64,000 bases of DNA from [Mycobacterium] manitobense (GCF_025821665.1 NZ_JACKSJ010000145.1:41425-105424); one strand, 5' to 3'. Positions 53,733 through 64,000 are shown, counted from the first letter of the stretch. Notes: generated from the letters alone by a model not told the origin. Numbers and translations: made by a program.

Positions 53733-56700
53733 GTGACTGCCTATCCCAAGCCGGCCGGTGGCGCGCCGAACTTCCCGGCGCTGGAAGCCGACGTCCTGGA
53801 CTACTGGGACCGTGACGACACCTTCCGGGCGAGCCTCGCCCAGCGCGACGGCGCCCCGGAGTACGTCTTCTACGACGGCCCGCCGTTCGCCAACGGGCTC
53901 CCGCACTACGGCCACCTGCTGACCGGATACGTCAAGGACATCGTGCCGCGCTACCGGACGATGCAGGGCTGCCAGGTCGAGCGCCGGTTCGGCTGGGACA
54001 CCCACGGTCTGCCCGCCGAACTCGAGGTGCAGCGCCAACTCGGCATCACCGACAAGGCGCAGATCGAGGCGATGGGCATCGAGAAGTTCAACGACGCCTG
54101 CCGCGCGTCGGTGCTCAAGTACACCGACGAGTGGCGCGACTATGTCACCCGCCAGGCCCGCTGGGTGGACTTCGACAACGACTACAAGACCCTCGACATC
54201 GGCTTCATGGAGTCGGTCATCTGGGCGTTCAAGCAGCTGTGGGACAAGGGCCTGGCCTACGAGGGAAACCGCGTCCTGCCGTACTGCTGGAACGACGAGA
54301 CCCCGCTGTCCAGCCACGAACTGCGGATGGACGACGACGTCTACCAGAGCAGGCAGGACCCGGCGCTGACGGTCGGATTCCGGCTCAACGGGGGCGACTT
54401 CGCCGACGCCCACCTGCTCGTCTGGACGACGACCCCGTGGACGCTGCCGTCCAACCAGGCCGTCGCGGTGAACCCCGACGTCACCTACGCCCACATCCGG
54501 GCCGCGGACGGCCGGCGATACGTCCTCGCCGAGGCCCGGCTGCCCGCCTACGCCCGCGAGTTCGGTGACGAGCCGGAGATCCTCGGCACCTGCGCCGGGC
54601 GCGAGCTCCTCGGCACCGGCTACCTGCCGCCGTTCCCGTACTTCGCCGACGCGCCGGGTTCCTTCGTGGTGCTGCCGGGCGACTTCGTCAGCACCGACGA
54701 CGGCACCGGCATCGTCCACCTGGCCCCGGCCTACGGCGAGGACGACATGGCGACCTGCCGGGCGGCGGGAATCGACGCCGTCACCCCGGTCGACGCGAAG
54801 GGCCGTTTCGACGCCACGGTGCCCGACTACGCCGGTCAGCACGTCTTCGACGCCAACCCGCAGATCATCCGTGACCTGAAGAACGGCAGCGGTTCGGCGG
54901 GCGTCAACGGCGCCGTGCTGCTGCGGCACGAGACCTACGACCACTCCTATCCGCACTGCTGGCGCTGCCGCAATCCGCTGATCTACCGCGCCGTGTCGTC
55001 CTGGTTCATCAGGGTCAGCGCGTTCCGGGACCGGATGGTCGAACTCAACCAGGAGATCACCTGGTACCCGGAGCACGTGCGCGACGGCCAGTTCGGCAAG
55101 TGGCTGCAGGGCGCGCGGGACTGGTCGATCTCGCGGAACCGCTACTGGGGCACGCCGATCCCGGTGTGGACCTCCGACGATCCGGCCCACCCGCGGGTCG
55201 ACGTGTACGGCAGCCTCGACGAACTCGAACGCGACTTCGGGGTGCGGCCGGACAATCTGCACCGGCCCTACATCGACGAACTGACCCGGCCCAATCCCGA
55301 CGACCCCACCGGGCGCTCGACGATGCGGCGGATCGAGGACGTGCTCGACGTGTGGTTCGACTCCGGGTCGATGCCGTACGCGCAGGTGCACTATCCGTTC
55401 GAGAACCAGAAGTGGTTCGACGGCGTCAGCGGAGCCGACAGACACGGCGGCGCCGACGCGCACTTCCCGGGTGACTTCATCGTCGAGTACATCGGCCAGA
55501 CCCGCGGCTGGTTCTACACACTGCACGTGCTGGCCACCGCGCTGTTCGACCGGCCGGCGTTCAAGACCTGTGTGGCCCACGGCATCGTGCTCGGCAACGA
55601 CGGGCAGAAGATGAGCAAGTCGCTGCGCAACTACCCCGACGTCACCGAGGTGTTCGACCGCGACGGCTCCGACGCGATGAGGTGGTTCCTGATGGCGTCG
55701 CCGATCCTGCGGGGCGGCAACCTGGTCGTCACCGAGCAGGGCATCCGCGAAGGGGTCCGGCAGGTGCTGCTGCCGCTGTGGAACGCCTACACGTTCCTGG
55801 CGCTCTACGCCCCGGAGCGGGGCAGCTGGCGCACCGACTCGCCGCACGTGCTGGACCGCTACATCCTTGCCAAGCTGGCGCAGTTGCGCGACGACCTCAC
55901 CGATTCGCTCGACACCTGCGACATCTCGGTGGCCTGCGACCAGCTGCGGCAGTTCACCGAGGCGCTGACGAACTGGTACGTGCGACGGTCGCGGTCGCGG
56001 TTCTGGGAAGAGGACGCCGACGCGATCGACACGCTGCACACCGTGCTGGAGGTGACCGGCCGGCTGGCCGCGCCGCTGCTGCCGCTGATCACCGAGGTGA
56101 TCTGGCGCGGAGTGACCGCTGAACGGTCGGTGCACCTCACCGACTGGCCCTCGGCCGGTGACCTGCCGCGCGATCCCGACCTGGTGGCCGCGATGGACCA
56201 GGTCCGTGAGGTGTGCTCGGCCGCGTCGTCCCTGCGCAAGGCCAACAAGCTGCGGGTGCGGCTGCCGTTGCCGAATCTGACGGTCGCCGTTGACAATCCG
56301 GCGGCGCTGGCGCCGTTCACCGATCTGATCGCCGACGAACTGAACGTCAAGGCCGTGCAGTTGAGCGACGACATCGCCGCATACGGCCGGTTCGAGTTGA
56401 CCGTCAACGCGCGCGTCGCCGGTCCCCGGCTCGGCAAGGACGTCCAGGCCGCGATCAAAGCGGTGAAAGCCGGTGCCGGAGTGGTGAACCCGGACGGCAC
56501 GCTGACCGCCGGACCCGCCGTGCTGCAGCCAGGTGAGTTCAGCTCCCGCCTGGTGGCCGCCGACCCGGACTGGACGGCCGCACTCGCCGACGGCGCCGGG
56601 CTGGTGGTGCTCGACGGCGACGTCACCCCGGAGCTGGAGGCCGAGGGGTGGGCCAAGGACCGCATCCGCGAACTCCAGGAGCTGCGCAAGTCGACCGGGC

Positions 56701-56879
56701 TGGAGGTGTCCGACCGGATCTCGGTGGTGATGTCGGTGCCGGCCGGGCAGGCCGAGTGGGCGCAGGCGCACCGCGACCTGATCGCGCGGGAGATCCTGGC
56801 CACCCGGTTCGACTTCGGTGACGCCGCGGACGGCGCCGAGATCGGCGACGGGGTGCGGGTCGCGATCGCCAAGGCGTGA
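53733..56879 (+). CDS. ileS: Isoleucyl-tRNA synthetase
   Basis: A 1048-aa class I synthetase that charges tRNA-Ile. The HIGH-equivalent is [12 protein letters not shown] (about residues 48-60) and the KMSKS motif is [16 protein letters not shown]. An editing (CP1) domain lies between, with [11 protein letters not shown]. The LRNYPD after KMSKS and the overall length mark the eukaryote-like form found in mycobacteria, which is associated with natural mupirocin resistance. The start is GTG 53733, with AGGAG upstream. Expression is under the T-box leader. Confidence 0.97.
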   Translation: MTAYPKPAGGAPNFPALEADVLDYWDRDDTFRASLAQRDGAPEYVFYDGPPFANGLPHYGHLLTGYVKDIVPRYRTMQGCQVERRFGWDTHGLPAELEVQRQLGITDKAQIEAMGIEKFNDACRASVLKYTDEWRDYVTRQARWVDFDNDYKTLDIGFMESVIWAFKQLWDKGLAYEGNRVLPYCWNDETPLSSHELRMDDDVYQSRQDPALTVGFRLNGGDFADAHLLVWTTTPWTLPSNQAVAVNPDVTYAHIRAADGRRYVLAEARLPAYAREFGDEPEILGTCAGRELLGTGYLPPFPYFADAPGSFVVLPGDFVSTDDGTGIVHLAPAYGEDDMATCRAAGIDAVTPVDAKGRFDATVPDYAGQHVFDANPQIIRDLKNGSGSAGVNGAVLLRHETYDHSYPHCWRCRNPLIYRAVSSWFIRVSAFRDRMVELNQEITWYPEHVRDGQFGKWLQGARDWSISRNRYWGTPIPVWTSDDPAHPRVDVYGSLDELERDFGVRPDNLHRPYIDELTRPNPDDPTGRSTMRRIEDVLDVWFDSGSMPYAQVHYPFENQKWFDGVSGADRHGGADAHFPGDFIVEYIGQTRGWFYTLHVLATALFDRPAFKTCVAHGIVLGNDGQKMSKSLRNYPDVTEVFDRDGSDAMRWFLMASPILRGGNLVVTEQGIREGVRQVLLPLWNAYTFLALYAPERGSWRTDSPHVLDRYILAKLAQLRDDLTDSLDTCDISVACDQLRQFTEALTNWYVRRSRSRFWEEDADAIDTLHTVLEVTGRLAAPLLPLITEVIWRGVTAERSVHLTDWPSAGDLPRDPDLVAAMDQVREVCSAASSLRKANKLRVRLPLPNLTVAVDNPAALAPFTDLIADELNVKAVQLSDDIAAYGRFELTVNARVAGPRLGKDVQAAIKAVKAGAGVVNPDGTLTAGPAVLQPGEFSSRLVAADPDWTAALADGAGLVVLDGDVTPELEAEGWAKDRIRELQELRKSTGLEVSDRISVVMSVPAGQAEWAQAHRDLIAREILATRFDFGDAADGAEIGDGVRVAIAKA

Positions 56880-56898
56880 TCGGCGGGCGGCCTGCGAT

Positions 56899-57111
56899 TC
56901 AACCGCGCACGACGCGGGCGGACTCCGTGCCGATCGACACGGTGTCGCCGGGGCGCAACTGGCGGCCGCGGCGCACCTCGACGTCGCCGTTGACGCTGAC
57001 CAGACCGTCGGCGATCGCGGCCTTGGCATCGGACCCGGAGTCGAGCAGCGAGGCCAGCTTCAGGAACTGGCCGAGCCGGATCGACTCGTCGACGATCGGC
57101 ACCTCGTGCAT
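56899..57111 (-). CDS. Small S4-domain RNA-binding protein
   Basis: A 70-aa protein that is nearly all S4 domain ([32 protein letters not shown], then a beta segment ending [16 protein letters not shown]), similar to YbcJ/RlbA-type proteins. It probably binds RNA, for example on the ribosome; the exact target is unknown. The start is ATG 57111. A candidate -10 7 nt upstream and no Shine-Dalgarno suggest a leaderless transcript. It lies divergent from dinX. Confidence 0.9.
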   Translation of the reverse strand: MHEVPIVDESIRLGQFLKLASLLDSGSDAKAAIADGLVSVNGDVEVRRGRQLRPGDTVSIGTESARVVRG

Positions 57112-57118
57112 GGACGTC

Positions 57119-57124
57119 AGGCTA
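57119..57124 (-). promoter_or_regulatory. Candidate -10 element of the S4-domain gene
   Basis: On the minus strand this reads TAGCCT and ends 7 nt before ATG 57111. Together with the opposing dinX element it makes a 33-bp gap holding two promoters. Confidence 0.45.
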
Positions 57125-57130
57125 GCGCCC

Positions 57131-57136
57131 TAGCAT
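57131..57136 (+). promoter_or_regulatory. Candidate -10 element of dinX (leaderless)
   Basis: TAGCAT ends 8 nt before GTG 57145. No Shine-Dalgarno is present. Confidence 0.45.
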
Positions 57137-57144
57137 CGGCGGGT

Positions 57145-58521
57145 GTGGGCGCGCGGTGGGTGCTGCACCTGGACATGGACGCGTTCTTCGCGTCGGTCGA
57201 GCAGCTGACCAGGCCGACGCTGAAGGGCAGGCCCGTGCTCGTCGGCGGGCTCGGCGGGCGCGGCGTGGTGGCCGGCGCCAGCTACGAGGCCCGGGTGCAC
57301 GGCGCGCGTTCGGCGATGCCGATGCACCAGGCGCGCCGTCTCGTCGGCGCACCTGCGGTCGTGCTGCCGCCGCGCGGGGTGGTCTACGGCGTCGCCAGCC
57401 GCCGGGTGTTCGACGTCGTCCGCGCGGTGGTGCCCGTGCTGGAGCAGCTTTCGTTCGACGAGGCCTTCGCCGAACCCGCCGAACTCGTCGGCGCCGCCAC
57501 CGCGGAGGTGAACGCCTACTGCGAGGCGCTGCGGGCGCGGGTGCGCGAGGAGACCGGGCTGGTCGCCTCGGTGGGGGCCGGGTCGGGGAAGCAGGTCGCC
57601 AAGATCGCCTCCGACCTGGCCAAGCCCGACGGTGTGCGGGTGGTCGGACGGGACGAGGAGCGGGCGGTGCTCGACGGTCTGCCGGTGCGGCGGCTGTGGG
57701 GCATCGGGCCGGTTGCCGACGAGCGGCTGCACCGCCTGGGCATCGGCACCATCGGCCAGTTCGCGGCGCTGTCGGACGCCGAGGTGGCCAACGTGCTCGG
57801 CGGCACGGTGGGTCCGGCGCTGCACCGGCTGGCCCGTGGCATCGACGACCGGCCGGTCGCCGAGCGCGCCGAGGCCAAGCAGATCAGCGCCGAATCCACC
57901 TTCCCCGCCGACCTCACCACGCTGGACCAGCTGCGGGAGGCCGCCGGACCGATCGGCGAGCACGCCCACCGGCGGCTGGAGAAGGACGGCAGGGGAGCGC
58001 GCACGGTCACCGTGAAGCTGAAGAAGTCCGACATGAGCACGCTGACCCGCTCGGCCACCCTGCCCTACGCCACGGCCGATGCCGCGACACTGATCGCCAT
58101 GGCCCGCCGGTTGCTGCTCGATCCGGTCGAGATCGGGCCCATCCGCCTTGTCGGCGTCGCCTTCTCGGGTCTGACCGAGGTGCGCCAGGAGTCGCTGTTC
58201 CCGGACCTCGACCTCGTTGCCGACGACAGCGGCGCACCGGTACCGGCCATTCCCGTGCCGCCGTCGGTGAGCGACGCCGCCTCCACCGCACCGGCCTGGC
58301 GGGTCGGCGACGACGTGGCGCACCCCGAACACGGGCACGGCTGGATCCAGGGCGCCGGGCACGGCGTCATGACGGTGCGCTTCGAGACCCGCGGCACCGG
58401 ACCCGGCATCGCCCGCACCTTCCCCGAAGGGTCACCGGAGGTGGTGCGCGCCAACCCGATCGACAGCCTCGACTGGCCGGACTACGTCGAGGGGCTGGCG
58501 GCTCACCAGAACACGGTGTAG
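57145..58521 (+). CDS. dinX: DNA polymerase IV, DinB1/DinX type
   Basis: A 458-aa Y-family DNA polymerase for translesion synthesis. Metal ligands are Asp10 in [11 protein letters not shown] and the DE pair in LSFDEAF. Phe15 is the steric gate against ribonucleotides, which separates DinB1 from the Leu-gated DinB2. A clamp-binding QESLF motif is present near residue 350. The C-terminal domain (about 385-458, [17 protein letters not shown]) is the extra domain of mycobacterial DinB1. Start GTG 57145 gives a length near that of Rv1537. Its 3' end overlaps the convergent gene by 19 bp. Confidence 0.95.
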   Translation: MGARWVLHLDMDAFFASVEQLTRPTLKGRPVLVGGLGGRGVVAGASYEARVHGARSAMPMHQARRLVGAPAVVLPPRGVVYGVASRRVFDVVRAVVPVLEQLSFDEAFAEPAELVGAATAEVNAYCEALRARVREETGLVASVGAGSGKQVAKIASDLAKPDGVRVVGRDEERAVLDGLPVRRLWGIGPVADERLHRLGIGTIGQFAALSDAEVANVLGGTVGPALHRLARGIDDRPVAERAEAKQISAESTFPADLTTLDQLREAAGPIGEHAHRRLEKDGRGARTVTVKLKKSDMSTLTRSATLPYATADAATLIAMARRLLLDPVEIGPIRLVGVAFSGLTEVRQESLFPDLDLVADDSGAPVPAIPVPPSVSDAASTAPAWRVGDDVAHPEHGHGWIQGAGHGVMTVRFETRGTGPGIARTFPEGSPEVVRANPIDSLDWPDYVEGLAAHQNTV

Positions 58522-58982
58522 AGCGCCGACAGCACGAAACCGCGCTGTCCGTACGTCTGACACGTCACCGCGCCCTGGAAACCCATGGCACAACTGGCAC
58601 CCATGTTTTCCAACCGGTGGCCCTCCGGCAGCACGTCGACATCGCGGGTGAACGTCGTCGCTGTGGACCTGCGATGCTGGCCGGGACCCCAGGGATTGAC
58701 CACGGTCTGGTTCAGCCCTGCGGGGGCGTCGAGCGCCACCGCGTCGCACCCCACCGGCCCGCCGTTCGGACCGACGCCGCAGGACCGGCCGTCCGGGGTC
58801 TTGAAGTACACCCAGCCGTAGTCGTCCGTCGTGGTGTAGCGCCCCTCGGCGAGGGGATACGCGTCGACGGCGGCCACACCCGGTGGCGGCACGCCGGGCG
58901 GTGGTTGTGCCACAGCCACGGGCGCGCCCCAGACGCCGGCCACCGCGATCAGTGCCGACGCGGACAGGTATCGCGACCCCAT
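58503..58982 (-). CDS. Secreted protein of unknown function
   Basis: A 159-aa exported protein. The N-terminal signal peptide (about residues 1-25, ending AVAQP) has no lipobox Cys. The mature part is rich in Pro, Gly, Thr and Tyr, with four Cys residues (RSCGVG, VGCD, ASCAMG, VTCQT) spaced to form two disulfides. It resembles conserved mycobacterial exported proteins that carry no functional name. The start is ATG 58982. It follows ansA by 12 nt in the same direction and may be cotranscribed. Confidence 0.85.
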   Translation of the reverse strand: MGSRYLSASALIAVAGVWGAPVAVAQPPPGVPPPGVAAVDAYPLAEGRYTTTDDYGWVYFKTPDGRSCGVGPNGGPVGCDAVALDAPAGLNQTVVNPWGPGQHRRSTATTFTRDVDVLPEGHRLENMGASCAMGFQGAVTCQTYGQRGFVLSALYTVFW

Positions 58983-58994
58983 GTCGTCAGCTTG

Positions 58995-59939
58995 TCATCC
59001 CCAGCGGCCCAGGACGTCGGGAACCGGCGCTCCGGCCGCCAGTGCGGCCATCACCAGCACCCGTGCCTGCGACGGGCGCACCCGGGGGACCGGAACGGCG
59101 CCCGCGTCGATCAGCGCACGCCCGGGGCCGTAGCCGGGGCTGACCCGGCCGCCCGGCACCCGGGTGGACACCGCGACCGTCAGCCCCGAGCTGCACAGCC
59201 GCCGCACCTCGTCGACCACCGCCCGGCCGGCATTCCCGGCGCCGAGCGCCTCGAGCACGATCGCGTGCGCCCCGGCGTCCGCGCACGCCGCCATCGCCAC
59301 GCCGTCACTGCCCGGGTACACCGCGACGATGTCGACCCGCGGGGCCGCGCCCGCCGACACCGGGCCCAGGTACGGCCTGGTCTTGTCGGCGGTGCGGACG
59401 AACGCACCGTCGTCCACCGCGCCCACCGCCCGCCCCGCGAAGCCCCGCAGGTCACCGGTCGCCACCTTCTGCAGGCCGAGCGGCTGCCACACCGCGCCCG
59501 CGAAGCTCAGGACCACGCCGGCGTCGCGGGCATCCGGGTGCGCCGCAACGGCCAGCGCGTCGCGCAGGTTGCCCGGGCCGTCGGCGTCGGGCGCGTCGGC
59601 ACTGCGCTGCGCACCGGTCAGCACGACGGGAACCGTTCCGTCATAGGTGATCTCGAGCCACAGCGCCGTCTCCTCCATGGTGTCGGTGCCGTGCGTGACG
59701 ACGACGCCGGAGGCGCCCGCGTCGACCGCGTCGCCGACGGCACTCCGGATGGTGTCCCAGTCGGGCGGGGTCAGCTCGGAGCTGTCCAGCGAGAGCGCGT
59801 CGACCCAGCGCACGCCGTCGACGGCCGCGGCCCCCAGACCGGTCAGCAGGTCGGCGCCGCCGCGGGTCGGCCGCCGGACACCGGCGTCGTCGACGCTGGT
59901 CGCGATGGTTCCACCGGTGGTGATGACGACGAGGCTCAC
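58995..59939 (-). CDS. ansA: L-asparaginase
   Basis: A 314-aa asparaginase of the bacterial type, converting asparagine to aspartate and ammonia. The two active-site threonines are in the N-terminal ITTGGTIAT motif and in [13 protein letters not shown], and the Ser of LDSSELTP contributes to the substrate site. There is no signal peptide, so it is probably cytoplasmic, though M. tuberculosis AnsA is reported as secreted. The start is GTG 59939. It corresponds to Rv1538c and is divergent from lspA. Confidence 0.94.
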   Translation of the reverse strand: MSLVVITTGGTIATSVDDAGVRRPTRGGADLLTGLGAAAVDGVRWVDALSLDSSELTPPDWDTIRSAVGDAVDAGASGVVVTHGTDTMEETALWLEITYDGTVPVVLTGAQRSADAPDADGPGNLRDALAVAAHPDARDAGVVLSFAGAVWQPLGLQKVATGDLRGFAGRAVGAVDDGAFVRTADKTRPYLGPVSAGAAPRVDIVAVYPGSDGVAMAACADAGAHAIVLEALGAGNAGRAVVDEVRRLCSSGLTVAVSTRVPGGRVSPGYGPGRALIDAGAVPVPRVRPSQARVLVMAALAAGAPVPDVLGRWG

Positions 59940-59982
59940 GTGCGGAATTCTTCCCCATCGGCCGGTTTGGGATGATGGTCCG

Positions 59983-60609
59983 GTGACTGACGAAACACCG
60001 GGCCCCCTCGACCGGGCGACCGGCGCCGCAGCCGGCGGCGCCGCGGCGCCTGACGAGGCGCCGCCGAGGCGCCGGGTGCGGCTGCTGGTGAGCGTGGCCG
60101 CGGTGGTGCTGATCTGCGACATCGTCACCAAGGTGCTCGCCGTCAAGCTGCTGACACCGGGGCAGCCGGTGTCGATCATCGGTGACACCGTGACCTGGAC
60201 GCTGGTTCGCAACTCCGGCGCGGCGTTCTCGATGGCCACCGGCTACACCTGGGCGCTCACCCTGGTCGCGACCGGCGTGGTGATCGGCATCATCTGGATG
60301 GGCAGGCGGCTGGTGTCGCCATGGTGGGCGCTGGGCCTCGGCATGATCCTGGGCGGCGCGACCGGCAACCTCGTCGACCGCTTCTTCCGCTCACCCGGCC
60401 CGCTGCGCGGCCACGTGGTGGACTTCTTCTCGGTGGGCTGGTTCCCCGTGTTCAACGTCGCCGACCCGTCGGTGGTCGGCGGCGCGATCCTGCTGGTGGC
60501 GCTGTCGCTGTTCGGCTTCGACTTCGACAGCCCGACGCGCCGCACACCCGAGTCGGCTGCCGCGACGCCGGCCGACCGTCCCGCCGACCCGCCCGCCGAC
60601 AACGCGTAG
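59983..60609 (+). CDS. lspA: Lipoprotein signal peptidase LspA
   Basis: A 208-aa inner-membrane aspartyl protease (signal peptidase II) that cleaves prolipoprotein signal peptides after lipidation. Four membrane helices lie between about residues 30 and 185. The catalytic aspartates are in [12 protein letters not shown] and [11 protein letters not shown]. The N-terminal cytoplasmic extension and the acidic/Pro-rich C-terminus are typical of actinobacterial LspA. The start is GTG 59983. The stop overlaps the next start by one base. The weak -10 GATGAT just upstream suggests a short or absent leader. Confidence 0.95.
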   Translation: MTDETPGPLDRATGAAAGGAAAPDEAPPRRRVRLLVSVAAVVLICDIVTKVLAVKLLTPGQPVSIIGDTVTWTLVRNSGAAFSMATGYTWALTLVATGVVIGIIWMGRRLVSPWWALGLGMILGGATGNLVDRFFRSPGPLRGHVVDFFSVGWFPVFNVADPSVVGGAILLVALSLFGFDFDSPTRRTPESAAATPADRPADPPADNA

Positions 60610-61538
60610 TGGCCACCAGGTCGATGCCGGTCCCCGAGGGGCTGAGCGGTATGCGGGTCGACGCCGGTCTGTCACGGCTGCTGGGGCTGTCACGCACCGC
60701 CGCCGCGGCGCTCGCCGAGGACGGCGGAGTCGACCTCGACGGCGCCCCGGCCGGCAAGTCCGACCGGCTCACGGCGGGGGCGTGGCTGGAGGTGCGGCTG
60801 CCCGAGGCGCCGGCGCCGGTGGAGAACACTCCGGTCGACATCGAGGGCATGGACATCCTGTACTCCGACGACGACATCGTGGCGGTCGACAAGCCGCCGG
60901 GAGTGGCCGCGCACGCCACCGTCGGCTGGCACGGGCCCACGGTGCTGGGCGGGCTGGCCGCCGCGGGATTCCGGATCAGCACCTCGGGCATCCACGAACG
61001 CCAGGGCATCGTGCACCGGCTCGACGTCGGCACCTCCGGTGTGATGGTCGTCGCGCTGTCCGAACGCGCGTACACCCTGCTCAAGCGGGCGTTCAAGGAG
61101 CGCACGGTGCACAAGCGCTACCACGCGCTGGTGCAGGGTCACCCGGATCCGAGCAGCGGAACCATCGATGCGCCCATCGGCAGGCACCGCGGGCACGACT
61201 GGAAGTTCGCGGTCACCGAGGGCGGCCGGCACAGCGTCACGCACTACGACACCGTCGAGGCGTTCCAGGCCGCCAGCCTGCTCGACATCGAGCTCGAGAC
61301 GGGGCGCACCCACCAGATCCGCGTGCACTTCGCCGCGCTGCACCACCCGTGCTGCGGTGACCTGACCTACGGCGCCGACCCCACCCTCGCCCGCAGGCTC
61401 GGCCTGGAACGACAGTGGCTGCATGCGCGGTCGCTGGCGTTCGCGCATCCCGCGGACGGCAGGCGCGTCGAGATCACCAGCCCCTATCCCGCGGACCTGC
61501 GGCACGCCCTCGAGGTGCTGCGCGACCACGCGCTGTGA
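60609..61538 (+). CDS. RluD-type RNA pseudouridine synthase
   Basis: A 309-aa pseudouridine synthase of the RluA/RluD family. An S4 domain covers residues about 14-75, followed by the catalytic domain with the [14 protein letters not shown] motif that holds the essential Asp, and [13 protein letters not shown] near the end. It probably modifies uridines in 23S rRNA; the positions cannot be told from sequence. Start GTG 60609 overlaps the lspA stop and gives a length close to Rv1540. The next gene overlaps by 4 nt. Confidence 0.94.
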   Translation: MATRSMPVPEGLSGMRVDAGLSRLLGLSRTAAAALAEDGGVDLDGAPAGKSDRLTAGAWLEVRLPEAPAPVENTPVDIEGMDILYSDDDIVAVDKPPGVAAHATVGWHGPTVLGGLAAAGFRISTSGIHERQGIVHRLDVGTSGVMVVALSERAYTLLKRAFKERTVHKRYHALVQGHPDPSSGTIDAPIGRHRGHDWKFAVTEGGRHSVTHYDTVEAFQAASLLDIELETGRTHQIRVHFAALHHPCCGDLTYGADPTLARRLGLERQWLHARSLAFAHPADGRRVEITSPYPADLRHALEVLRDHAL

Positions 61539-62467
61539 CCGGCGAGGCCCGCGCGGGGCGCGCCGGCACGCTGTTCGGCGTCGGCGCCTTCACCTGGTGG
61601 GGCCTGTGCCCCGGATATTTCCCGCTGCTGCTGCCCGCCGGGTCGGTGGAGGTGCTCGCCCACCGGATCGTGTGGAGCGCGGTGTGCATGGCGCTGGTGC
61701 TGCTGGTGGTCCGTCGCTTCGGCGACCTGCGCAGGCTCGGTGGGCGCGCCTGGCTGCTGCTGACGGCCGCCTCGGTGCTGATCGCCCTCAACTGGGGGGT
61801 CTACATCTACGCCGCGACCAACGGTCACGTCGTGGACGCCGCGCTCGGCTACTTCATCAACCCGTTGGTGACTGTCGCCCTCGGCGTGCTGGTGTTCCGG
61901 GAGCGCATCGGCAGGTGGCAACTCGTCGCGCTGGCGCTCGCCGTGGTGGCGGTGGTGGTGCTCACGGTGGGCGTGGGCACCCCGCCCTACATCGCCGGTG
62001 TCCTCGCGGTGTCGTTCGCGCTGTACGCTGTGGTGAAGAAGGTCGTGGTGGCCGACCCACGCGTCAGCGTGGCCGTCGAGAACTTCATCTCGCTGCCCGT
62101 GGCGGGTGGCTATCTCATCGTGCTCGCGGTGCTGGGGCAGGGACACTTCCCGCACGAGGGGACCGCGCACTCCGTGCTGATGGTGCTGTCGGGTCCCATC
62201 ACCGCCGTCCCGCTGCTGCTGTTCGCCGCGGCCGCGCAACGGTTGCCGCTCGTGACGATCGGCCTGCTGTTCTACCTGAACCCGGGCTTGCAGATGGTGT
62301 GGGGCGTGCTGATCGGCCACGAACCGATGCCGGTCGCCCGGTGGGTCGGCTTCGCGCTGATCTGGACGGCGCTCGCAGTGATGACGTTGGACGCACTGCG
62401 CAGTAAACCGGCCACGGGGGATCCGGTGCCTGTCGATCCGGCGGCGTCCGGATCGTCATCACGGTGA
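61535..62467 (+). CDS. rarD: RarD/EamA-type transporter
   Basis: A 310-aa integral membrane protein with about ten helices, of the RarD branch of the EamA (drug/metabolite) superfamily. The N-terminal [18 protein letters not shown] and [15 protein letters not shown] segments are characteristic, as is [26 protein letters not shown], which shows the RarD pattern. The substrate is unknown; despite the name, chloramphenicol sensitivity is not established here. Start GTG 61535 overlaps the preceding stop by 4 nt. It ends the lspA operon. Confidence 0.92.
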   Translation: MTGEARAGRAGTLFGVGAFTWWGLCPGYFPLLLPAGSVEVLAHRIVWSAVCMALVLLVVRRFGDLRRLGGRAWLLLTAASVLIALNWGVYIYAATNGHVVDAALGYFINPLVTVALGVLVFRERIGRWQLVALALAVVAVVVLTVGVGTPPYIAGVLAVSFALYAVVKKVVVADPRVSVAVENFISLPVAGGYLIVLAVLGQGHFPHEGTAHSVLMVLSGPITAVPLLLFAAAAQRLPLVTIGLLFYLNPGLQMVWGVLIGHEPMPVARWVGFALIWTALAVMTLDALRSKPATGDPVPVDPAASGSSSR

Positions 62468-62508
62468 CACCGCAAGACCACGGTGCGCACCGCGACCCAG
62501 GAGGAGCC

Positions 62509-62889
62509 ATGCAGTACTGCCTGATCACCCACTACCAGGAGGCGTCGGAGGCCGGCGTGCCCGAGGAGGCGCTGGCCGAGGGCCGGGCCGCCTTCGCCCG
62601 CTACGCCGACGACCTCGACGCCGCGGGCGTGCTCGTCGGCACGCAGGTGCTGCAATCCGCCGCGGCCACCACCACCGTGACCGCGAGGACCGGCACCGTC
62701 GACATCCAGGACGGTCCGTTCGCCGACACCCGGGAGCGGCTGGGCGGCATCTTCGTGATCGACGTGCCGGACCTCGACGCGGCGATCGGGTGGGCGCAGC
62801 GCAATCCGGCGGCGCACTTCGGTTCGGTCGAGATCCGTCCGGTGGCCGTCACCTATGCCCGTGGCCGCGGCTGGTACACCCCTGAGTGA
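62509..62889 (+). CDS. YCII/DGPF-domain protein
   Basis: A 126-aa protein of the YCII-related family. The DGPFADTRERLGG motif and the preceding Gly/Asp loop are diagnostic. The start is ATG 62509 with GGAGGAG upstream. DGPF proteins are the usual genomic partners of one class of ECF sigma factor (the ECF42 type), whose gene follows here with overlap. The biochemical role of DGPF proteins is unclear; they may sense or modify a ligand. Confidence 0.94.
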   Translation: MQYCLITHYQEASEAGVPEEALAEGRAAFARYADDLDAAGVLVGTQVLQSAAATTTVTARTGTVDIQDGPFADTRERLGGIFVIDVPDLDAAIGWAQRNPAAHFGSVEIRPVAVTYARGRGWYTPE

Positions 62890-64000
62890 GAGCCAGCCCG
62901 CCGTACGGCTCGCCCAGCTCACCCGCGAGTCGTACGGCAGGCTGCTCGCTGTGCTGGCCGCGCCGGGCCGCGACATCGCCGCCGCGGAGGACGCGCTGGC
63001 CGACGCCCTCGAACGCGCCCTGCGGCGCTGGCCCGACGACGGTGTGCCGGCCAATCCGGAGGGCTGGGTGCTCACCGTCGCGCGAAACCGGCTGCGCGAC
63101 ACCTGGAAGTCCGCGGCCCACCGGAACACCCGGCCGCTCACCGGGGCCGAGGAGCCGGTGGCGGACGCCGGCGAGCCGGTCACGATCCCGGACCGCCGCC
63201 TCGAGCTGATGCTGGTGTGCGCGCATCCCGCGATCGCAGCCGACGTCCGCACGCCGCTGATGCTGCAGACGGTGCTCGGCGTCCGGGCCGCCGACATCGC
63301 CGCGGCGTTCGCCATCGAGCCGGCGACGATGGCGCAACGGTTGGTGCGGGCGAAGAAGCGCATCCGGGATGCCGGGATCCCGTTCGCCATACCGGATCCC
63401 GCAGAGCTGGCGGTCCGCCTGCCCGCTGTGCTCGAGGCGGTCTACGGGGCATACGCCATCGACTGGCCGGCCATCGACTGGCCGGCCGGCGCCGTTTCGC
63501 AGACGCTGTCCGCCGAGGCGCTGCACCTGGCCGACGTGCTGGCCGAACTGATGCCCGACGAGCCGGAGGTGCTCGGCCTGGCAGCCCTGATCTGCCTCGG
63601 CGAGGCACGCCGCCCGGCCAGGCGTGGCCGGGACGGGTCGTTCATCCCGCTCGATGAGCAGGACACCGCACTGTGGGACGCCCGGCTCATCGCGCGCGGC
63701 GAGGAGATGCTGCGGCGTGCGCACACGCGGGGCAGGCCGGGCCGGTTCCAGTACGAGGCGGCGATCCAGTCGGCGCACTGCGCGGGCAGGCATGGGCCGG
63801 TGGACCTCGAGGCGCTGCGGCGGTTGCACAGGGCGCTCATGCGCGTGGCGCCGTCGCTCGGCGCGGCGGTGGCGACCGCGGCCGTCGAGGCGCGGATCGA
63901 TGGGCCCGCGGCGGGTCTGCGGGTGCTCGACGCGATCACCGAACCGGCGGTCGTCCGATTCCAGCCGGCGTGGGCGACCCGCGGCCATCTGCTCGCCGCG
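62855..64000 (+). CDS. ECF sigma factor with C-terminal extension (partial, runs off right edge)
   Basis: An ORF open to the end of the window, at least 382 aa. Region 2 is at about residues 16-75 (ESYGRLLAVLAAPGRDIAAAEDAL, then GWVLTVARNRLRDTWK). Region 4 is near 125-175 (MLVCAHPAIAADVRTPLMLQ, then an HTH with ADIAAAFAIEPATMAQRLVRAKK). A long C-terminal extension follows (LMPDEPEVLGLAALICLGEARRPAR, then DEQDTALWD), typical of DUF6596-containing ECF factors that lack a separate anti-sigma. Start is uncertain: ATG 62855 or GTG 62861, both inside the YCII gene; the conserved sequence begins near 62880. It contains a 15-bp tandem duplication at 63455. Confidence 0.88.
   Translation, partial: MPVAAAGTPLSESQPAVRLAQLTRESYGRLLAVLAAPGRDIAAAEDALADALERALRRWPDDGVPANPEGWVLTVARNRLRDTWKSAAHRNTRPLTGAEEPVADAGEPVTIPDRRLELMLVCAHPAIAADVRTPLMLQTVLGVRAADIAAAFAIEPATMAQRLVRAKKRIRDAGIPFAIPDPAELAVRLPAVLEAVYGAYAIDWPAIDWPAGAVSQTLSAEALHLADVLAELMPDEPEVLGLAALICLGEARRPARRGRDGSFIPLDEQDTALWDARLIARGEEMLRRAHTRGRPGRFQYEAAIQSAHCAGRHGPVDLEALRRLHRALMRVAPSLGAAVATAAVEARIDGPAAGLRVLDAITEPAVVRFQPAWATRGHLLAA
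63455..63484 (+). repeat. 15-bp tandem duplication in the sigma factor gene
   Basis: GCCATCGACTGGCCG occurs twice head to tail, giving AIDWPAIDWP in the protein. It lies where related factors have a single conserved loop after the region 4 domain. The frame is kept. Confidence 0.9.

Noticed and set aside
53592..57029. A 1145-codon open frame on the minus strand opposite ileS
   Set aside because: The protein is low-complexity Arg/Val/Gly sequence with no domain, while ileS on the plus strand has HIGH and KMSKS motifs.

Overview
The window is a high-GC actinobacterial chromosome segment, almost certainly from a rapidly growing mycobacterium (Mycolicibacterium-type). The gene order echoes M. 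tuberculosis from about Rv1461 to Rv1540 (names recalled from memory, not searched): SUF operon, thioredoxin, echA12, an ABC-F protein, acnR/acn, ripA/ripB, moxR1, fabG1-inhA, ferrochelatase, NfeD/SPFH pair, mutA-mutB-meaB, lipL, ileS, dinX, ansA, lspA and an RluD-type synthase. No tRNA, rRNA, CRISPR array, insertion sequence or prophage was seen.

Layout. 1-4.2 kb: end of sufB, then sufD-sufC-sufS-sufU-sufT for Fe-S cluster assembly. 4.2-6.7 kb: two unrecognised proteins, a thioredoxin and an enoyl-CoA hydratase. 7.1-26.4 kb: an accessory lipid or glycolipid locus placed between echA12 and the ABC-F gene, which are neighbours in M. tuberculosis. It holds a Mas/Pks5-type polyketide synthase, a PapA acyltransferase, two tandem HxxxDG acyltransferase-like proteins, a GT1-type glycosyltransferase, an MmpL transporter, a DrrABC-type ABC exporter and a fatty-acyl-AMP ligase. 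26.6-32 kb: ABC-F protein with a possible upstream leader ORF, a tiny HTH protein, the TetR regulator AcnR, and aconitase with a recognisable AcnR operator. 32-38.4 kb: cell-envelope genes. 38.5-42 kb: mycolic acid (FAS-II) genes fabG1-inhA and ferrochelatase. 42-51.5 kb: membrane proteins, methylmalonyl-CoA mutase with its GTPase chaperone, and a class C beta-lactamase-like esterase. 51.5-53.5 kb: a small accessory module (7-TM protein, HTH regulator and a divergent condensation-domain fragment) with two operator-like palindromes. 53.5-62.5 kb: a T-box-controlled ileS, then DNA polymerase IV, asparaginase, lipoprotein signal peptidase, pseudouridine synthase and RarD. The right edge holds a YCII/DGPF protein and the first part of an ECF sigma factor with a C-terminal extension.

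How the genes fit together. Methylmalonyl-CoA mutase could supply or drain the methylmalonyl-CoA used by the Mas-like synthase. The FAAL would activate the starter acid, the PapA and HxxxDG proteins would esterify the product to an acceptor, the glycosyltransferase would decorate it, and MmpL plus DrrABC would export it. That pathway is inferred from families and context; the product is unknown. A recurring feature is a TANNNT -10 element 6 to 9 nt before a start codon, which suggests leaderless transcripts for many of these genes.
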